Shown: one piece after another, positions 1 to 6,997 of the stretch | How the letters are laid out: every line of letters starts with the position of its first letter | Numbering within the stretch: position 1 is the first letter of the stretch | Source of the DNA: an uncultured Lachnospiraceae bacterium | Lineage (GTDB): Bacteria; Bacillota; Clostridia; Lachnospirales; Lachnospiraceae | Direction: 5' to 3' | NCBI GenBank assembly: GCA_945643825.1 | Contig: CALZEZ010000013.1 | Span: forward strand, 1 to 13,723 | DNA length: 13,723 nucleotides | Translations under genes and position numbers: made by a program | The notes under the pieces: generated by a model | The model's database searches: none | What the model was told of the DNA's origin: nothing | Seen by the model: only the letters and a program-made list of their open reading frames with translations

Positions 1-37
1 TCCCATGGATGAGCCGGTGCAATAGGTAGATGCTAAT

Positions 38-68
38 AAAAACGGATGCTTTTGGCATCCGTTTTTTT
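38..68. terminator. Bidirectional intrinsic terminator
   Basis: A 12-bp perfect stem (38-49 pairing with 55-66, core ACGGATGC/GCATCCGT) closes a 5-nt loop. Read rightwards it ends in seven Ts (62-68); read leftwards it ends in TTTTTATTAG. The minus-strand GH43 gene stops at 68-70, so this is its terminator. The rightward T-run would also end a plus-strand gene lying left of the window. Bases 1-37 are too short to identify such a gene; one frame reads a few residues to a TAG at 23-25. Confidence 0.88.
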
Positions 69-1015
69 CAGGCAAAGGCAAAAAGCGGCTCTCCGTTTTT
101 ACCCCATTCAATTTTCATAAGCATAGCATGTCGGTTCGGATTATAGAGCGGATTCCCGACAATCTCCTTTTCCGTGCGTGCATGGAAGACCAAAACAGGA
201 TTTCCGTCCGCATCGGTTGTAAAGGAATTGTGACCGGGTCCGTAGATTCCCTTGCTCTCGTCCGACTTAAGCACCGGCATTCTCTCCTTTCGCCAGTTTC
301 GAGGATCCAACACATCCTCCTTCTCATCAATCGAAAGCATTCCCATACAGTAATTGACGCCGGTGTCACTCGCCGAGTAGGTGACATAGATTCTGCCATC
401 ATGCTTAAGTACCGCCGGTCCCTCATTTACCCAGAAGCCCTTTCTCTCCCAGTCATAGTCCGGTGTTGTCAAAAGCACCTGCACAGTCTTAAGCTTCGTC
501 GGGGATTCCAGCTGTGCGATATAGAGGTTGGAGATCTGTCTGCCGACGCCAACTTTTTCCGCCCAGATGCAATAGTTTTTGCCCTGGTTCTCAAAAATAG
601 TGGTATCCAGGGAAAATGCCCGGAAGGAAAATTCATCCTCCTCACTGCACTGCAGCATTCCCTTTTCCACCCATTCATCCGTAAGGGGATCGGAGCCCTG
701 ACATTCCAGCACATACGGCCGGATATTCCAGATATTTTCAGCCTCCCCCGCTGCGAAGTAGATGTACCATTTACCCTCTAAATAGTGCAGTTCCGGAGCC
801 CAAACATGCTCACTCATCGGACCGGACGCGTGTTTCTTCCAAATCATTACTTCCTCCGCCTGCGCGAGCTCCTCAAGCCCCGCAGCACGCCTGAGCGCGA
901 TCCCGTCATACGCCGGAAGGCTGGCAGTAAAATAATAGCTGCCGTCCGTATGCCGGTATACATAAGGATCCGCACGCTGTGGAATCCATACATCCTGATA
1001 GATTGTTTCTTTCAT
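68..1015 (-). CDS. Intracellular GH43 alpha-L-arabinofuranosidase (GH43_26-like)
   Basis: This 315-residue glycoside hydrolase has no signal peptide or membrane segment, so it should act in the cytoplasm on imported arabino-oligosaccharides, releasing L-arabinose. The five-bladed GH43 signature is visible: the general base Asp16 in the ADP motif, the pKa-modulating Asp137 in SLDTT, the general acid Glu198 in NEGP, and the late GHNS motif with His262. The opening (QRADPYVYRHTDGSYYFTAS) resembles Lactobacillus brevis LbAraf43-type enzymes of subfamily 26, and the length fits a single catalytic domain. The ATG is preceded by AAAGGA, which overlaps the DUF624 stop region; the gap between the two genes is 6 nt, so this is the last gene of the transporter operon. 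The family call is firm. The substrate (alpha-1,5-arabino-oligosaccharide rather than xyloside) is inferred from family resemblance and context. Confidence 0.88.
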   Translation of the reverse strand: MKETIYQDVWIPQRADPYVYRHTDGSYYFTASLPAYDGIALRRAAGLEELAQAEEVMIWKKHASGPMSEHVWAPELHYLEGKWYIYFAAGEAENIWNIRPYVLECQGSDPLTDEWVEKGMLQCSEEDEFSFRAFSLDTTIFENQGKNYCIWAEKVGVGRQISNLYIAQLESPTKLKTVQVLLTTPDYDWERKGFWVNEGPAVLKHDGRIYVTYSASDTGVNYCMGMLSIDEKEDVLDPRNWRKERMPVLKSDESKGIYGPGHNSFTTDADGNPVLVFHARTEKEIVGNPLYNPNRHAMLMKIEWGKNGEPLFAFA

Positions 1016-1021
1016 TTGTTG

Positions 1022-1654
1022 TTATTCCTTTACTATCTTAATGAAATCGTCAAACCGTTCCTCAATATGATTCATAAAAACCTTATAGAAAAAGAACGAT
1101 TGGACGTACGCCAACACCGAAAATCCCACAAAAAATGATATAGCATTCATTGCGATGGATTTTAGATTGGCAAACCCGAATATTCCGGTTATCAGAAGCA
1201 CCATTGCTGTATACGGAAGATACGCAATGGAAAATTTTGCTGCATTTACCACCGTCTGCTTTAAGGTGCCATCCAGCTTTGAGAGCACCGGGAAGCACCA
1301 GAGTGCAACGATTCCTACAAGAACCGCAACAATGGCACTCAGAACAAACATAAGCTTTGCAAATAAACTGCCCTGTACATACCAGAAGAACAGATCCGCT
1401 CCCAGTATTGCGCCAAAAAGAAGCATCAACAGCCAAAGAATGGTTGCCGTCTTGAAATTTTCCCGAAAGCTCTTGAAAAAACGTCTGACTACGTAGCCAT
1501 CTCCGTTTCGTATCGAAATAATGCACACATAGTACATGGCTGTCGTGGCTGCTCCCATTGTCACAACCGGAATACAGCAAATGAGCCACAGGGCATTTAG
1601 CAGCAGCAGATCTGCCAGCTTATTCAAAAAAGAAAGAACCGGTGATTCTGACAT
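1022..1654 (-). CDS. DUF624/YesL-family integral membrane protein
   Basis: A 210-residue protein with about five hydrophobic helices (roughly 16-36, 70-92, 100-122, 142-162 and 168-190). A conserved-looking segment before helix 2 (GDGYVVRRFFKSFRENFK) matches the DUF624/YesL pattern. YesL-type proteins recur beside family-1 carbohydrate ABC permeases in Firmicutes, for example in the Bacillus rhamnogalacturonan locus, but their biochemical role is not established. The ATG at 1654 has GAGAGG six bases upstream. The gene starts 17 nt after permease 2 and ends 6 nt before the GH43 gene, so it is cotranscribed. An accessory role in transporter assembly or regulation is a guess from context. Confidence 0.85.
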   Translation of the reverse strand: MSESPVLSFLNKLADLLLLNALWLICCIPVVTMGAATTAMYYVCIISIRNGDGYVVRRFFKSFRENFKTATILWLLMLLFGAILGADLFFWYVQGSLFAKLMFVLSAIVAVLVGIVALWCFPVLSKLDGTLKQTVVNAAKFSIAYLPYTAMVLLITGIFGFANLKSIAMNAISFFVGFSVLAYVQSFFFYKVFMNHIEERFDDFIKIVKE

Positions 1655-1671
1655 ACAAAACCTCTCATTTC

Positions 1672-2544
1672 CTATTTGATACCGCTGATAGCAACCGATT
1701 CAATAATCACCCGCTGGAAGCAGAAGAACAGAATAACAGTTGGGAGCATCGCAATTACTGATGCCGCCATAATCAGCGCATAATCGCTCTGAATTGCATA
1801 ATATGCATTGAAGGACCGGATAACCACCTGCAAGGTCCAGCTCGCCTCGCTCCGAAGAAAGATAACCGGTGCAAGATAATCGTTCCAGATTCCCATAAAC
1901 CAAAGGGTCAGCTGTGTTCCGACCGCGCCCTTCATAAGCGGGAAGAAAATCTGAATAAACGTTCTGAAATAGCTGCATCCGTCCAGCTTCGCCGCATCCA
2001 TCAGATCATTAGGTACGCTTCCGAGATTCTGTCGTAAAAAGAAAATCATGCTGACATTTCCGAAGCATGCCGGAATGATCAGAGGAAGCAGAGTATCTGT
2101 CCAGCGCATCTTGGTGAACATCACATACTGTGGAATCATGATAACCGCAAACGGAATCATAATCGTTGCCAAAAGCGCCATAAATATTGCATTCTTACCG
2201 CGGAAATTCAATTTACCAAAGGCGAATGCCGCAAGGGATGAGGTAAATCCGCCAATCAGAAGAACGGGAACCTCTACCTTAATCGTGTTAAGCACACCTG
2301 ACACAAAATTTCCTTTGCTCAGCACCTCCGCGTACTTACCGAACACCCAGGGATTCGGAATAACCCGTAATTGACCGGACAAAATCTGATTTTTGGTCAT
2401 AAAGGAGGTCATCACCATGTAAATCAAAGGAAATACCATGATAACAGCTCCAAGTGCGAGTAAAATGAATACAACCACATTGATTGTTCGGTCTTTCTTC
2501 GAAACAACCTCCGAAGAGAGCACATCTCTGTCTTTTCCAGCCAT
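1672..2544 (-). CDS. Carbohydrate ABC transporter permease, MalG/AraQ type
   Basis: A 290-residue inner-membrane permease of the CUT1 (oligosaccharide) importer class. A first transmembrane helix lies near residues 22-47, followed by the usual five further helices. The cytoplasmic loop that docks on the ATPase is at 183-204 (DAAKLDG then FIQIFFPLM), a normal variant of the EAA motif. The C-terminus ends SGIK, as in MalG/AraQ-like proteins. It would pair with the MalF-type permease just upstream (12-nt gap) and the binding lipoprotein. The start is preceded by AAGGAGGTGAT, an essentially complete anti-16S match seven bases from the ATG, predicting strong initiation. The stop codon is TAG, which matters for reading the interrupted arabinanase gene. 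AraQ-like specificity is inferred from the neighbouring GH43 genes, so no symbol is given. Confidence 0.92.
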   Translation of the reverse strand: MAGKDRDVLSSEVVSKKDRTINVVVFILLALGAVIMVFPLIYMVMTSFMTKNQILSGQLRVIPNPWVFGKYAEVLSKGNFVSGVLNTIKVEVPVLLIGGFTSSLAAFAFGKLNFRGKNAIFMALLATIMIPFAVIMIPQYVMFTKMRWTDTLLPLIIPACFGNVSMIFFLRQNLGSVPNDLMDAAKLDGCSYFRTFIQIFFPLMKGAVGTQLTLWFMGIWNDYLAPVIFLRSEASWTLQVVIRSFNAYYAIQSDYALIMAASVIAMLPTVILFFCFQRVIIESVAISGIK

Positions 2545-2556
2545 GGTATCACCTCC

Positions 2557-3468
2557 TTAGTCCATTGTTTTAACCCATTTGCTTTGTACTTTAAAATTAA
2601 TTAACGTAATGATGAAAATAATAACGGCAAGAATCACGGCAATCGCACTTGCATAACCTAACTGGAAGCTTTCAAAGGCTTTCTGGTACAGATAATAAAC
2701 AATCGTCGCCGCGCTGTATCCGATACCACCGTTGGACGTCATAACCTGCACCTCTACGAATACCTGGAAGCCGCCAATCATCGATGTGATCAGGATATAG
2801 AAAGTAACCGGAGAAAGAAGCGGCACCGTGATCGCCCGAAACTGCTGCCATCTGTTTGCACCATCCACCATCGCAGCTTCATAGTAATTTCGCGGAATAT
2901 TCTGGAGGCCGGCAAGATACAGGATAATGGAGGTTCCAAGTCCCTTCCATACCATAAAGATGATCATGGAAACCTTAATCAATGCTTCATCTCCCAGCCA
3001 GTTCGGTCCATGTCTTCCCGTCAATGCCTTAATGATCACATTTAAAAGACCATAATCGTAGTTGTAGACCCATGCCCACAGGATAGAAACTGCAACCAGA
3101 GAAGAGATGACCGGAACATAATACATCGTTCTAAGCACTCTGACTCCGGGAATCTTGCGATTCATACCCATTGCAAAAAGAAGTCCCAGCACCATACCGA
3201 TCGGAATACCGATCAGATAGATAACGGTTGTGCAAAGTGTCTGCCAGAACTTTCCGTCCTGAAAGAGCTTGATATAGTTATCAAATCCGCAGAAGCGCTT
3301 CATCATTCCTGCAAAGCCCTTCGAGCCGTTCCATGTGGTCAGACTCGTCAGGAATGCAAAAACGATCGGCCATGCCATGAAAAGTAAAAATCCCACGATT
3401 GGAGCGGCAACAAACAGAAGCGCCCATCGTTCCTCACGCTTTGCCATAGCCGATAATTTAGTCTTCAT
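2557..3468 (-). CDS. Carbohydrate ABC transporter permease, MalF/AraP type
   Basis: A 303-residue CUT1-family permease. A positively charged N-terminus leads into a helix at about 17-42, and further helices occur near 80-102, 116-136, 163-186, 217-240 and 272-292. The EAA loop for ATPase contact spans about 197-218 (EAAMVDGANRWQQF then ITVPLL). It forms the heterodimeric channel with the MalG-type permease encoded 12 nt downstream. The ATG at 3468 has AGAAAGGG seven bases upstream. This ribosome site lies directly after the T-run of the intercistronic hairpin at 3484-3520, so expression depends on transcripts that read through it. No ATP-binding subunit is encoded in the window; a shared MsmX/UgpC-type ATPase is the usual solution in Firmicutes. 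Confidence 0.92.
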   Translation of the reverse strand: MKTKLSAMAKREERWALLFVAAPIVGFLLFMAWPIVFAFLTSLTTWNGSKGFAGMMKRFCGFDNYIKLFQDGKFWQTLCTTVIYLIGIPIGMVLGLLFAMGMNRKIPGVRVLRTMYYVPVISSLVAVSILWAWVYNYDYGLLNVIIKALTGRHGPNWLGDEALIKVSMIIFMVWKGLGTSIILYLAGLQNIPRNYYEAAMVDGANRWQQFRAITVPLLSPVTFYILITSMIGGFQVFVEVQVMTSNGGIGYSAATIVYYLYQKAFESFQLGYASAIAVILAVIIFIITLINFKVQSKWVKTMD

Positions 3469-3483
3469 AATGTTTCCCTTTCT

Positions 3484-3520
3484 AAAAAATACCCTGTGGC
3501 AGTTACCTGACCACAGGGTA
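3484..3520 (-). terminator. Intercistronic terminator/attenuator between binding protein and permease
   Basis: In the minus-strand transcript a 10-bp stem (TACCCTGTGG with CCACAGGGTA, 3511-3520 and 3490-3499) continues past a bulged U into CAG/CUG closed by a GUAA tetraloop (GNRA type). Six Us follow at once. This is a complete intrinsic-terminator shape placed 24 nt after the binding-protein stop and just before the permease ribosome site. Partial read-through would give many copies of binding protein per permease, a known arrangement in sugar ABC operons. It may also stabilise the upstream mRNA. The structure is read from sequence; its efficiency is unknown. Confidence 0.85.
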
Positions 3521-3543
3521 CTTACCCATTGTCATTTACCAGT

Positions 3544-5034
3544 TTATTGTGCTGCAGCCTTCATCTCGTTTGCTGCGTCCAAAGCTGCCTGCATTGCGGG
3601 CTGAACCTCTGCACAGTACTCTGCAGCTGTCTTTTCTCCGGTCAGCACGTACTCATAACCGCCGCTTAAGAACTCATTCCACCAGTCAGCATTGTAGGTG
3701 TAGTTGGTCTCAACGAAGATACCCTGATATTTATCCGTTCCTTCAATGTAGTTGAAGATAACGTCAACGTTGTCACCATAAGGAATTGTTCCGTCTGCAA
3801 TACGATCCTTGAAGTCACCCTTTGCATAGTCCATGATGTTCGGAATCTGTAAGGATGCACCGGTTGTCTCACCGGAAAGCACTCTCTGGCCCTCTAAGTC
3901 AGTAGAAAGCATTGTGATCAGTGCAACTGCTGCCTCAGGATACTCGGTATCCTTTGAAACTGCAAAGCCTACAGAGCCATTACGTGTCATGGAAACTCCG
4001 GTCTTACCGGTAGGCCATCCGCAAAGTCCCCACTGATAAGGGAAGGTGTTCTTATCCATAAATGCACCTACATCCCAGGTACCACAAGCATAGAAGCCGA
4101 TCTGTCCATCCAGCCATCTCTGGTATCCGCCAAGAGCGGTATCCTGCTCAACGGTAGGAGTTACGTGATACTTACAGGTCAGATCTGCAAAGAACTGTAA
4201 TGCATCTACAAACTCTTCCTGACCATCAATAACAACCTTGGTGTAATCCTCATTCAGGAAATGACCACCATTGGTGTAGATGAAGGAATCCAGTGCCCAC
4301 TGTAATGCGTTAGCAACACCCCACTGATCTACTTCACCGTCGCCATCTTTATCAATCGTAAGCTTCTCACATACCTCTACGAATTCTTCCCATGTGTACG
4401 GATTCTCCGGATCGGGATACTCAAGTCCTGCTGCATCAAAGAGATCTTTATTGTATGCAAATGCGAAGGTGGAAAAATCCTTCGGAAGGCAGTAGAGAGA
4501 ACCACTTCCGGAACCGGCAACCTTACCATCGTATCTGTAAGCATTTCCTACAGAACCCCAAAGGTTATCTACTACTGCAGTGTCCATGTAGTCATCAAGC
4601 GGCAGAAGATAATCATCATCCACGTTGCTTGCAACAGCCTCCGGTCCTACATAGAATATATCCGGCATATCATCTGCTGCCTTATAAGCAAGAAGCTTCT
4701 GACCATACTCATCAGAAGTGGTAACCTCGAAGGTAACCTTTGCTCCTGTGCTCTCAGTAAACTTGTCAATCAAAGTCTGATAAACAGCCTTCTCATGCTC
4801 CTGTGCAAAGATGAAAACCGTCAGATCTGCGTCTGCGAAATCGCCCTCAACCTGTACATTCTCAACGGCCTCAGCCTTAACCTCGATCTCGGCTCCAACC
4901 TTCTCCTCTGTTTTTTCCTCTGTAGCAGTCTCTGTCTGTGCAGGAGCTTCTGTTGTCTCACTGCTTCCGCATCCAGCCAGAAGACCGGTAACCATCGTTG
5001 CTGCCATTAAAGCACTAACTAGTTTCTTTTTCAT
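3544..5034 (-). CDS. Sugar-binding lipoprotein of a CUT1 ABC importer
   Basis: A 496-residue extracellular solute-binding protein (family 1). The signal peptide has a KKK start and hydrophobic core, and lipobox LLAG with lipidated Cys22, so the protein is anchored outside the membrane. An acidic Thr/Glu/Ala-rich linker (about 24-60) precedes the binding domain, which opens with DLTVFIFAQEHEKAVYQ. The ATG at 5034 is chosen because GGAGG lies five bases upstream; a longer reading from a TTG at 5046 would swallow that site. It is the first gene of the importer operon. Flanking GH43 enzymes suggest arabino-oligosaccharides as ligand, which is inference; the sequence alone shows only the family. 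A strong terminator-like hairpin follows, consistent with high relative expression. Confidence 0.92.
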   Translation of the reverse strand: MKKKLVSALMAATMVTGLLAGCGSSETTEAPAQTETATEEKTEEKVGAEIEVKAEAVENVQVEGDFADADLTVFIFAQEHEKAVYQTLIDKFTESTGAKVTFEVTTSDEYGQKLLAYKAADDMPDIFYVGPEAVASNVDDDYLLPLDDYMDTAVVDNLWGSVGNAYRYDGKVAGSGSGSLYCLPKDFSTFAFAYNKDLFDAAGLEYPDPENPYTWEEFVEVCEKLTIDKDGDGEVDQWGVANALQWALDSFIYTNGGHFLNEDYTKVVIDGQEEFVDALQFFADLTCKYHVTPTVEQDTALGGYQRWLDGQIGFYACGTWDVGAFMDKNTFPYQWGLCGWPTGKTGVSMTRNGSVGFAVSKDTEYPEAAVALITMLSTDLEGQRVLSGETTGASLQIPNIMDYAKGDFKDRIADGTIPYGDNVDVIFNYIEGTDKYQGIFVETNYTYNADWWNEFLSGGYEYVLTGEKTAAEYCAEVQPAMQAALDAANEMKAAAQ

Positions 5035-5105
5035 ATTGACCTCCAATAATCATCAAACACATTTTATGTATGGGTAAAATAATATGGATTTTCGTGTTAT
5101 TGTCC

Positions 5106-5144
5106 CACGAGTTACATTCTGGCCAGTTATGTACTCGTGAGTAC
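5106..5144 (-). promoter_or_regulatory. 34-bp dyad with overlapping alternative hairpin in the importer leader
   Basis: Bases 5106-5139 form a centred inverted repeat: CACGAGT, six bases, CTGGCCAG, six bases, ACTCGTG. As RNA it can fold into an 11-bp stem with one bulge (CACGAGU/ACUCGUG, then ACAU/AUGU) whose loop contains the self-complementary CUGGCCAG. A second dyad, GTACTC-GT-GAGTAC (5131-5144), shares one arm with it, so the two RNA hairpins exclude each other. It lies about 45-85 nt downstream of the predicted transcription start. It has no following T-run, so it is not itself a terminator. It could be a roadblock operator for a dimeric repressor or a leader-RNA switch; sequence alone does not decide. 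Confidence 0.6.
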
Positions 5145-5171
5145 TTTGTATAATATCACCATGAAAACCAT
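5127..5171 (-). CDS. Possible 14-codon upstream ORF (leader peptide)
   Basis: An ATG at 5171 with AAGGGAAG five bases upstream opens a 14-codon frame, MVFMVILYKVLTST, ending in TAA at 5127-5129. It lies wholly within the predicted 5' leader of the binding-protein operon. Its last codons run through the 5' arm of the hairpin, so a translating ribosome would disrupt that structure. No run of a single regulatory amino acid is seen. The ORF is short enough to occur by chance; only the ribosome site and its position against the dyad make it worth listing. Confidence 0.3.
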   Translation of the reverse strand: MVFMVILYKVLTST

Positions 5172-5195
5172 TTATTCTTCCCTTGTGATATACTT

Positions 5196-5224
5196 ATTGT
5201 ATAAGTGTTCAGTAGCAATGTCAA
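5196..5224 (-). promoter_or_regulatory. Sigma-A promoter of the ABC importer operon
   Basis: On the minus strand TTGACA (5219-5224) is followed after exactly 17 bases by TACAAT (5196-5201). This near-consensus housekeeping promoter predicts a start near 5189 and a leader of about 155 nt before the binding-protein ATG at 5034. The long leader carries the dyad and the possible upstream ORF. Between this promoter and the arabinanase stop codon at 5303 the sequence is very AT-rich, with only a weak 7-bp AT inverted repeat (5265-5271/5279-5285), so some read-through from the upstream gene is possible. Confidence 0.8.
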
Positions 5225-5302
5225 TATTTATTTTAGATAATTGTAAATTATTTTTGTATTTCGTTATAATAGCTAAATTATTATAGACAAAATTGTATGT
5301 TT

Positions 5303-5917
5303 TTACTCTAAGTAAAAAACTGCCCAGATTGTTTCGTTGTTGTCACCGGCTGCAGAAAGGAATCGCACAGGATTGCCTGCCTCATCGTTCATCGTACCAA
5401 CAACCCCTTTATAGGTCGCTCCATTTAAAGAAATCGTCACATAGCCCGTGCCGGCTGATATTATACAGGTACCTTTTGTACCATCCTTTAGCAGCAGTGT
5501 TCCATCCTTTTTCAGCGTTGCTGCCTCCGCACTATGAATCGTTGCAGAGATATCCGTTCCGTGATTCAGCAGATACCACGTACCTGCAATCTCCTTAACA
5601 TCCGAATGGCTCTCGACTTCCGCGTTCTCTCCCGATACAGCAAAAGGTGCTGCCACAAGCCATCCAGCTTCGTTTAAAAACATCTGGTGCACACGTGGTT
5701 CGTGATACTCGGTATCCCCCTCAAAGCGCTGGTGATACACCAGATAATATCTGCCATCCTCATCGATCATGGCCGAATTATGTCCCGGCGCCATGTAAGC
5801 TTTCTTGAGACTCGGGAATTTGTAATTGCCCATCATCTTAAGTCCTACTCCACTATGCTCTGCCAGATAGCCAAAGGTATTGCCTGCTGCATCCAGATAG
5901 GGTCCGGTTACCTCCTT
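5303..5917 (-). pseudogene. C-terminal part of the interrupted GH43 arabinanase (after in-frame TAG)
   Basis: This 204-codon stretch continues the same reading frame as the upstream GH43 gene, directly after the amber codon at 5918-5920. It carries the rest of the beta-propeller, including AYMAPGHNSAM with the conserved GHNS His (codon 347 of the joined frame) that sits at the metal site of endo-arabinanases. A C-terminal beta-rich domain follows, resembling the small domain seen at the end of Bacillus AbnB-type enzymes. An internal ATG pair at 5834-5836 could start a 177-residue product, but no good ribosome site precedes it and it would begin inside the propeller. The coding sequence is otherwise intact to TAA at 5303, which suggests a recent mutation, a sequencing error or read-through rather than long decay. 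Confidence 0.75.
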
Positions 5918-6820
5918 CTAACGATATAGCCGGATCTGATAGCCACCCTCTCTGGTAAGCCCGCCATACGACACAAACAGGAAATAATAACCACTCGCCT
6001 CGTCATAAAGCAGATAGGGACCCTCGCAGGAATTGTGGAGTCCTCCCATCAGGTACTGCCCAAAGTAGGGATCTATCTTTTTCTCCTCGTCCTTTGCCGG
6101 ATGAATCGGATATCCGGTCTGCTCATCGAGCTCTAACATGAAAATTCCTCCAGACCAGGAGCCGTAAATCATCCACATCCGACCATCTGCATCATAAAAA
6201 ACGGTCGGGTCAATACAGTTCGGATAATTTAAGTTGTTATATTGTGCTGCCTGAAGATATTCGGACACCCTGGCATCCTCTCCCATTATCTCAAAAAAGT
6301 TCGTCTTCTCAACCGTCTTACTTGTGAAGCCCGAATAGAGAAGTGTATCTGTATAATGGTAGGGTCCCTCCACGGAATCAGCTGTTGCAAAATGAATCGC
6401 CGAGGTTCTGTAATCATGGCTTGTAGAAAAATACATCACCCATTTTCCCATTGCCTTATTGTAGATTACCTCCGGCGCCCAAACGGCATAATCCTTCCCG
6501 TTTTCAAAGGTTCCAACATAATCAAATGCCTCAAGCTTTTCATCAAAGAGATTGTCAAACAGCGGATTTTTAGCATTGACGCCGCTTGCAAAGGTTTTAA
6601 AAGACTGCAAATCCTCTGAAACAGCCGCCTCCATATGCGAACCGAAGATATAATACTTCCCATCCGCTTTGACAATTGACGGGTCATGTACCGATACCCC
6701 CATCACCTGATTCTTCACAGCTATTTCTTCCATCTTCTTTCCCTCCTGCTCTCCACACCCCGTGAGAAGGACGATTCCAACCATAATAGCAGTCATCGTT
6801 GTCCATTTTCTTTTTTCCAT
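5918..6820 (-). CDS. GH43 endo-1,5-alpha-L-arabinanase lipoprotein, cut short by in-frame TAG
   Basis: Residues 1-300 of an AbnB-like arabinanase that would attack arabinan chains outside the cell. The signal peptide ends in lipobox LLTG with Cys22. Catalytic residues are all present: Asp46 in VHDPSI, Asp204 in NCIDPTV and Glu266 in SCEGPYL. The frame ends ...QIRLYR then TAG (5918-5920), where relatives usually have Ser before K-x-x-TGPY; one base change (TCG to TAG) would explain it. The joined frame to 5303 has 505 positions, normal for a two-domain enzyme. The 300-residue product lacks the last propeller section and the C-terminal domain, so it is probably inactive unless the codon is read through. 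The ATG at 6820 fits the signal peptide and the AAAGGG site better than the ATG at 6832, which abuts that site. Confidence 0.82.
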   Translation of the reverse strand: MEKRKWTTMTAIMVGIVLLTGCGEQEGKKMEEIAVKNQVMGVSVHDPSIVKADGKYYIFGSHMEAAVSEDLQSFKTFASGVNAKNPLFDNLFDEKLEAFDYVGTFENGKDYAVWAPEVIYNKAMGKWVMYFSTSHDYRTSAIHFATADSVEGPYHYTDTLLYSGFTSKTVEKTNFFEIMGEDARVSEYLQAAQYNNLNYPNCIDPTVFYDADGRMWMIYGSWSGGIFMLELDEQTGYPIHPAKDEEKKIDPYFGQYLMGGLHNSCEGPYLLYDEASGYYFLFVSYGGLTREGGYQIRLYR

Positions 6821-6864
6821 CGAAAGTACCATCCCTTTCTGTTTTTTATTCGGTTTATAATTTT

Positions 6865-6893
6865 ACTCTACGTTTCTCTTCTTCCAATGTCAA
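6865..6893 (-). promoter_or_regulatory. Sigma-A promoter of the arabinanase gene
   Basis: Minus strand: TTGACA (6888-6893), a 17-base spacer, then TAGAGT (6865-6870). The -35 is perfect and the -10 matches four of six. The predicted start near 6858 gives a leader of about 40 nt before the ATG at 6820. The -35 region closely resembles that of the importer promoter, both reading TTGACATTG, which is compatible with shared control but may be chance. Confidence 0.65.
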
Positions 6894-6940
6894 TTATTAT
6901 TTTGCTTTTTTCTATAATATTTTAGCATTATGCAAAATTC

Positions 6941-6969
6941 GTATATGAGGCAAGCACTTATCATATCCT
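6941..6969 (+). promoter_or_regulatory. Possible sporulation-sigma (sigE/sigG-like) promoter of the deacetylase gene
   Basis: GTATATG (6941-6947) and CATATCCT (6962-6969) are 14 bases apart and resemble the mother-cell sigma-E pattern (KMATATT and CATACAHT), with about five of seven and six of eight positions matching. No convincing sigma-A -35 stands at the right distance from the TATAAT at 6913-6918. A sporulation promoter would suit a PdaB-like gene. This is a weak-motif inference. Confidence 0.3.
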
Positions 6970-6997
6970 AATAGAAAGATGTCATAGGAATCTCGAT

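Noticed and set aside
5035..5046. Start of the importer binding protein at TTG 5046
   Set aside because: It would place the GGAGG ribosome site inside the gene and add four residues before the lysine-rich signal start. The ATG at 5034 is correctly spaced.
5102..5118. Catabolite-response (cre) site in the importer leader
   Set aside because: The minus-strand ATGTAACTCGTGGGACA looks similar at first, but the central CG is one base out of register with the cre consensus.
5265..5285. Terminator after the arabinanase gene
   Set aside because: The stem is seven A-T pairs only, with no T-run, in generally AT-rich DNA; too weak to call.
5918..5920. TAG reassigned to an amino acid in this organism
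   Set aside because: TAG is the natural stop of permease 2 (1672-1674), the YtfQ-like gene (9251-9253) and the CheC-like gene (12365-12367), each at the expected protein end. Only the arabinanase has an internal one.
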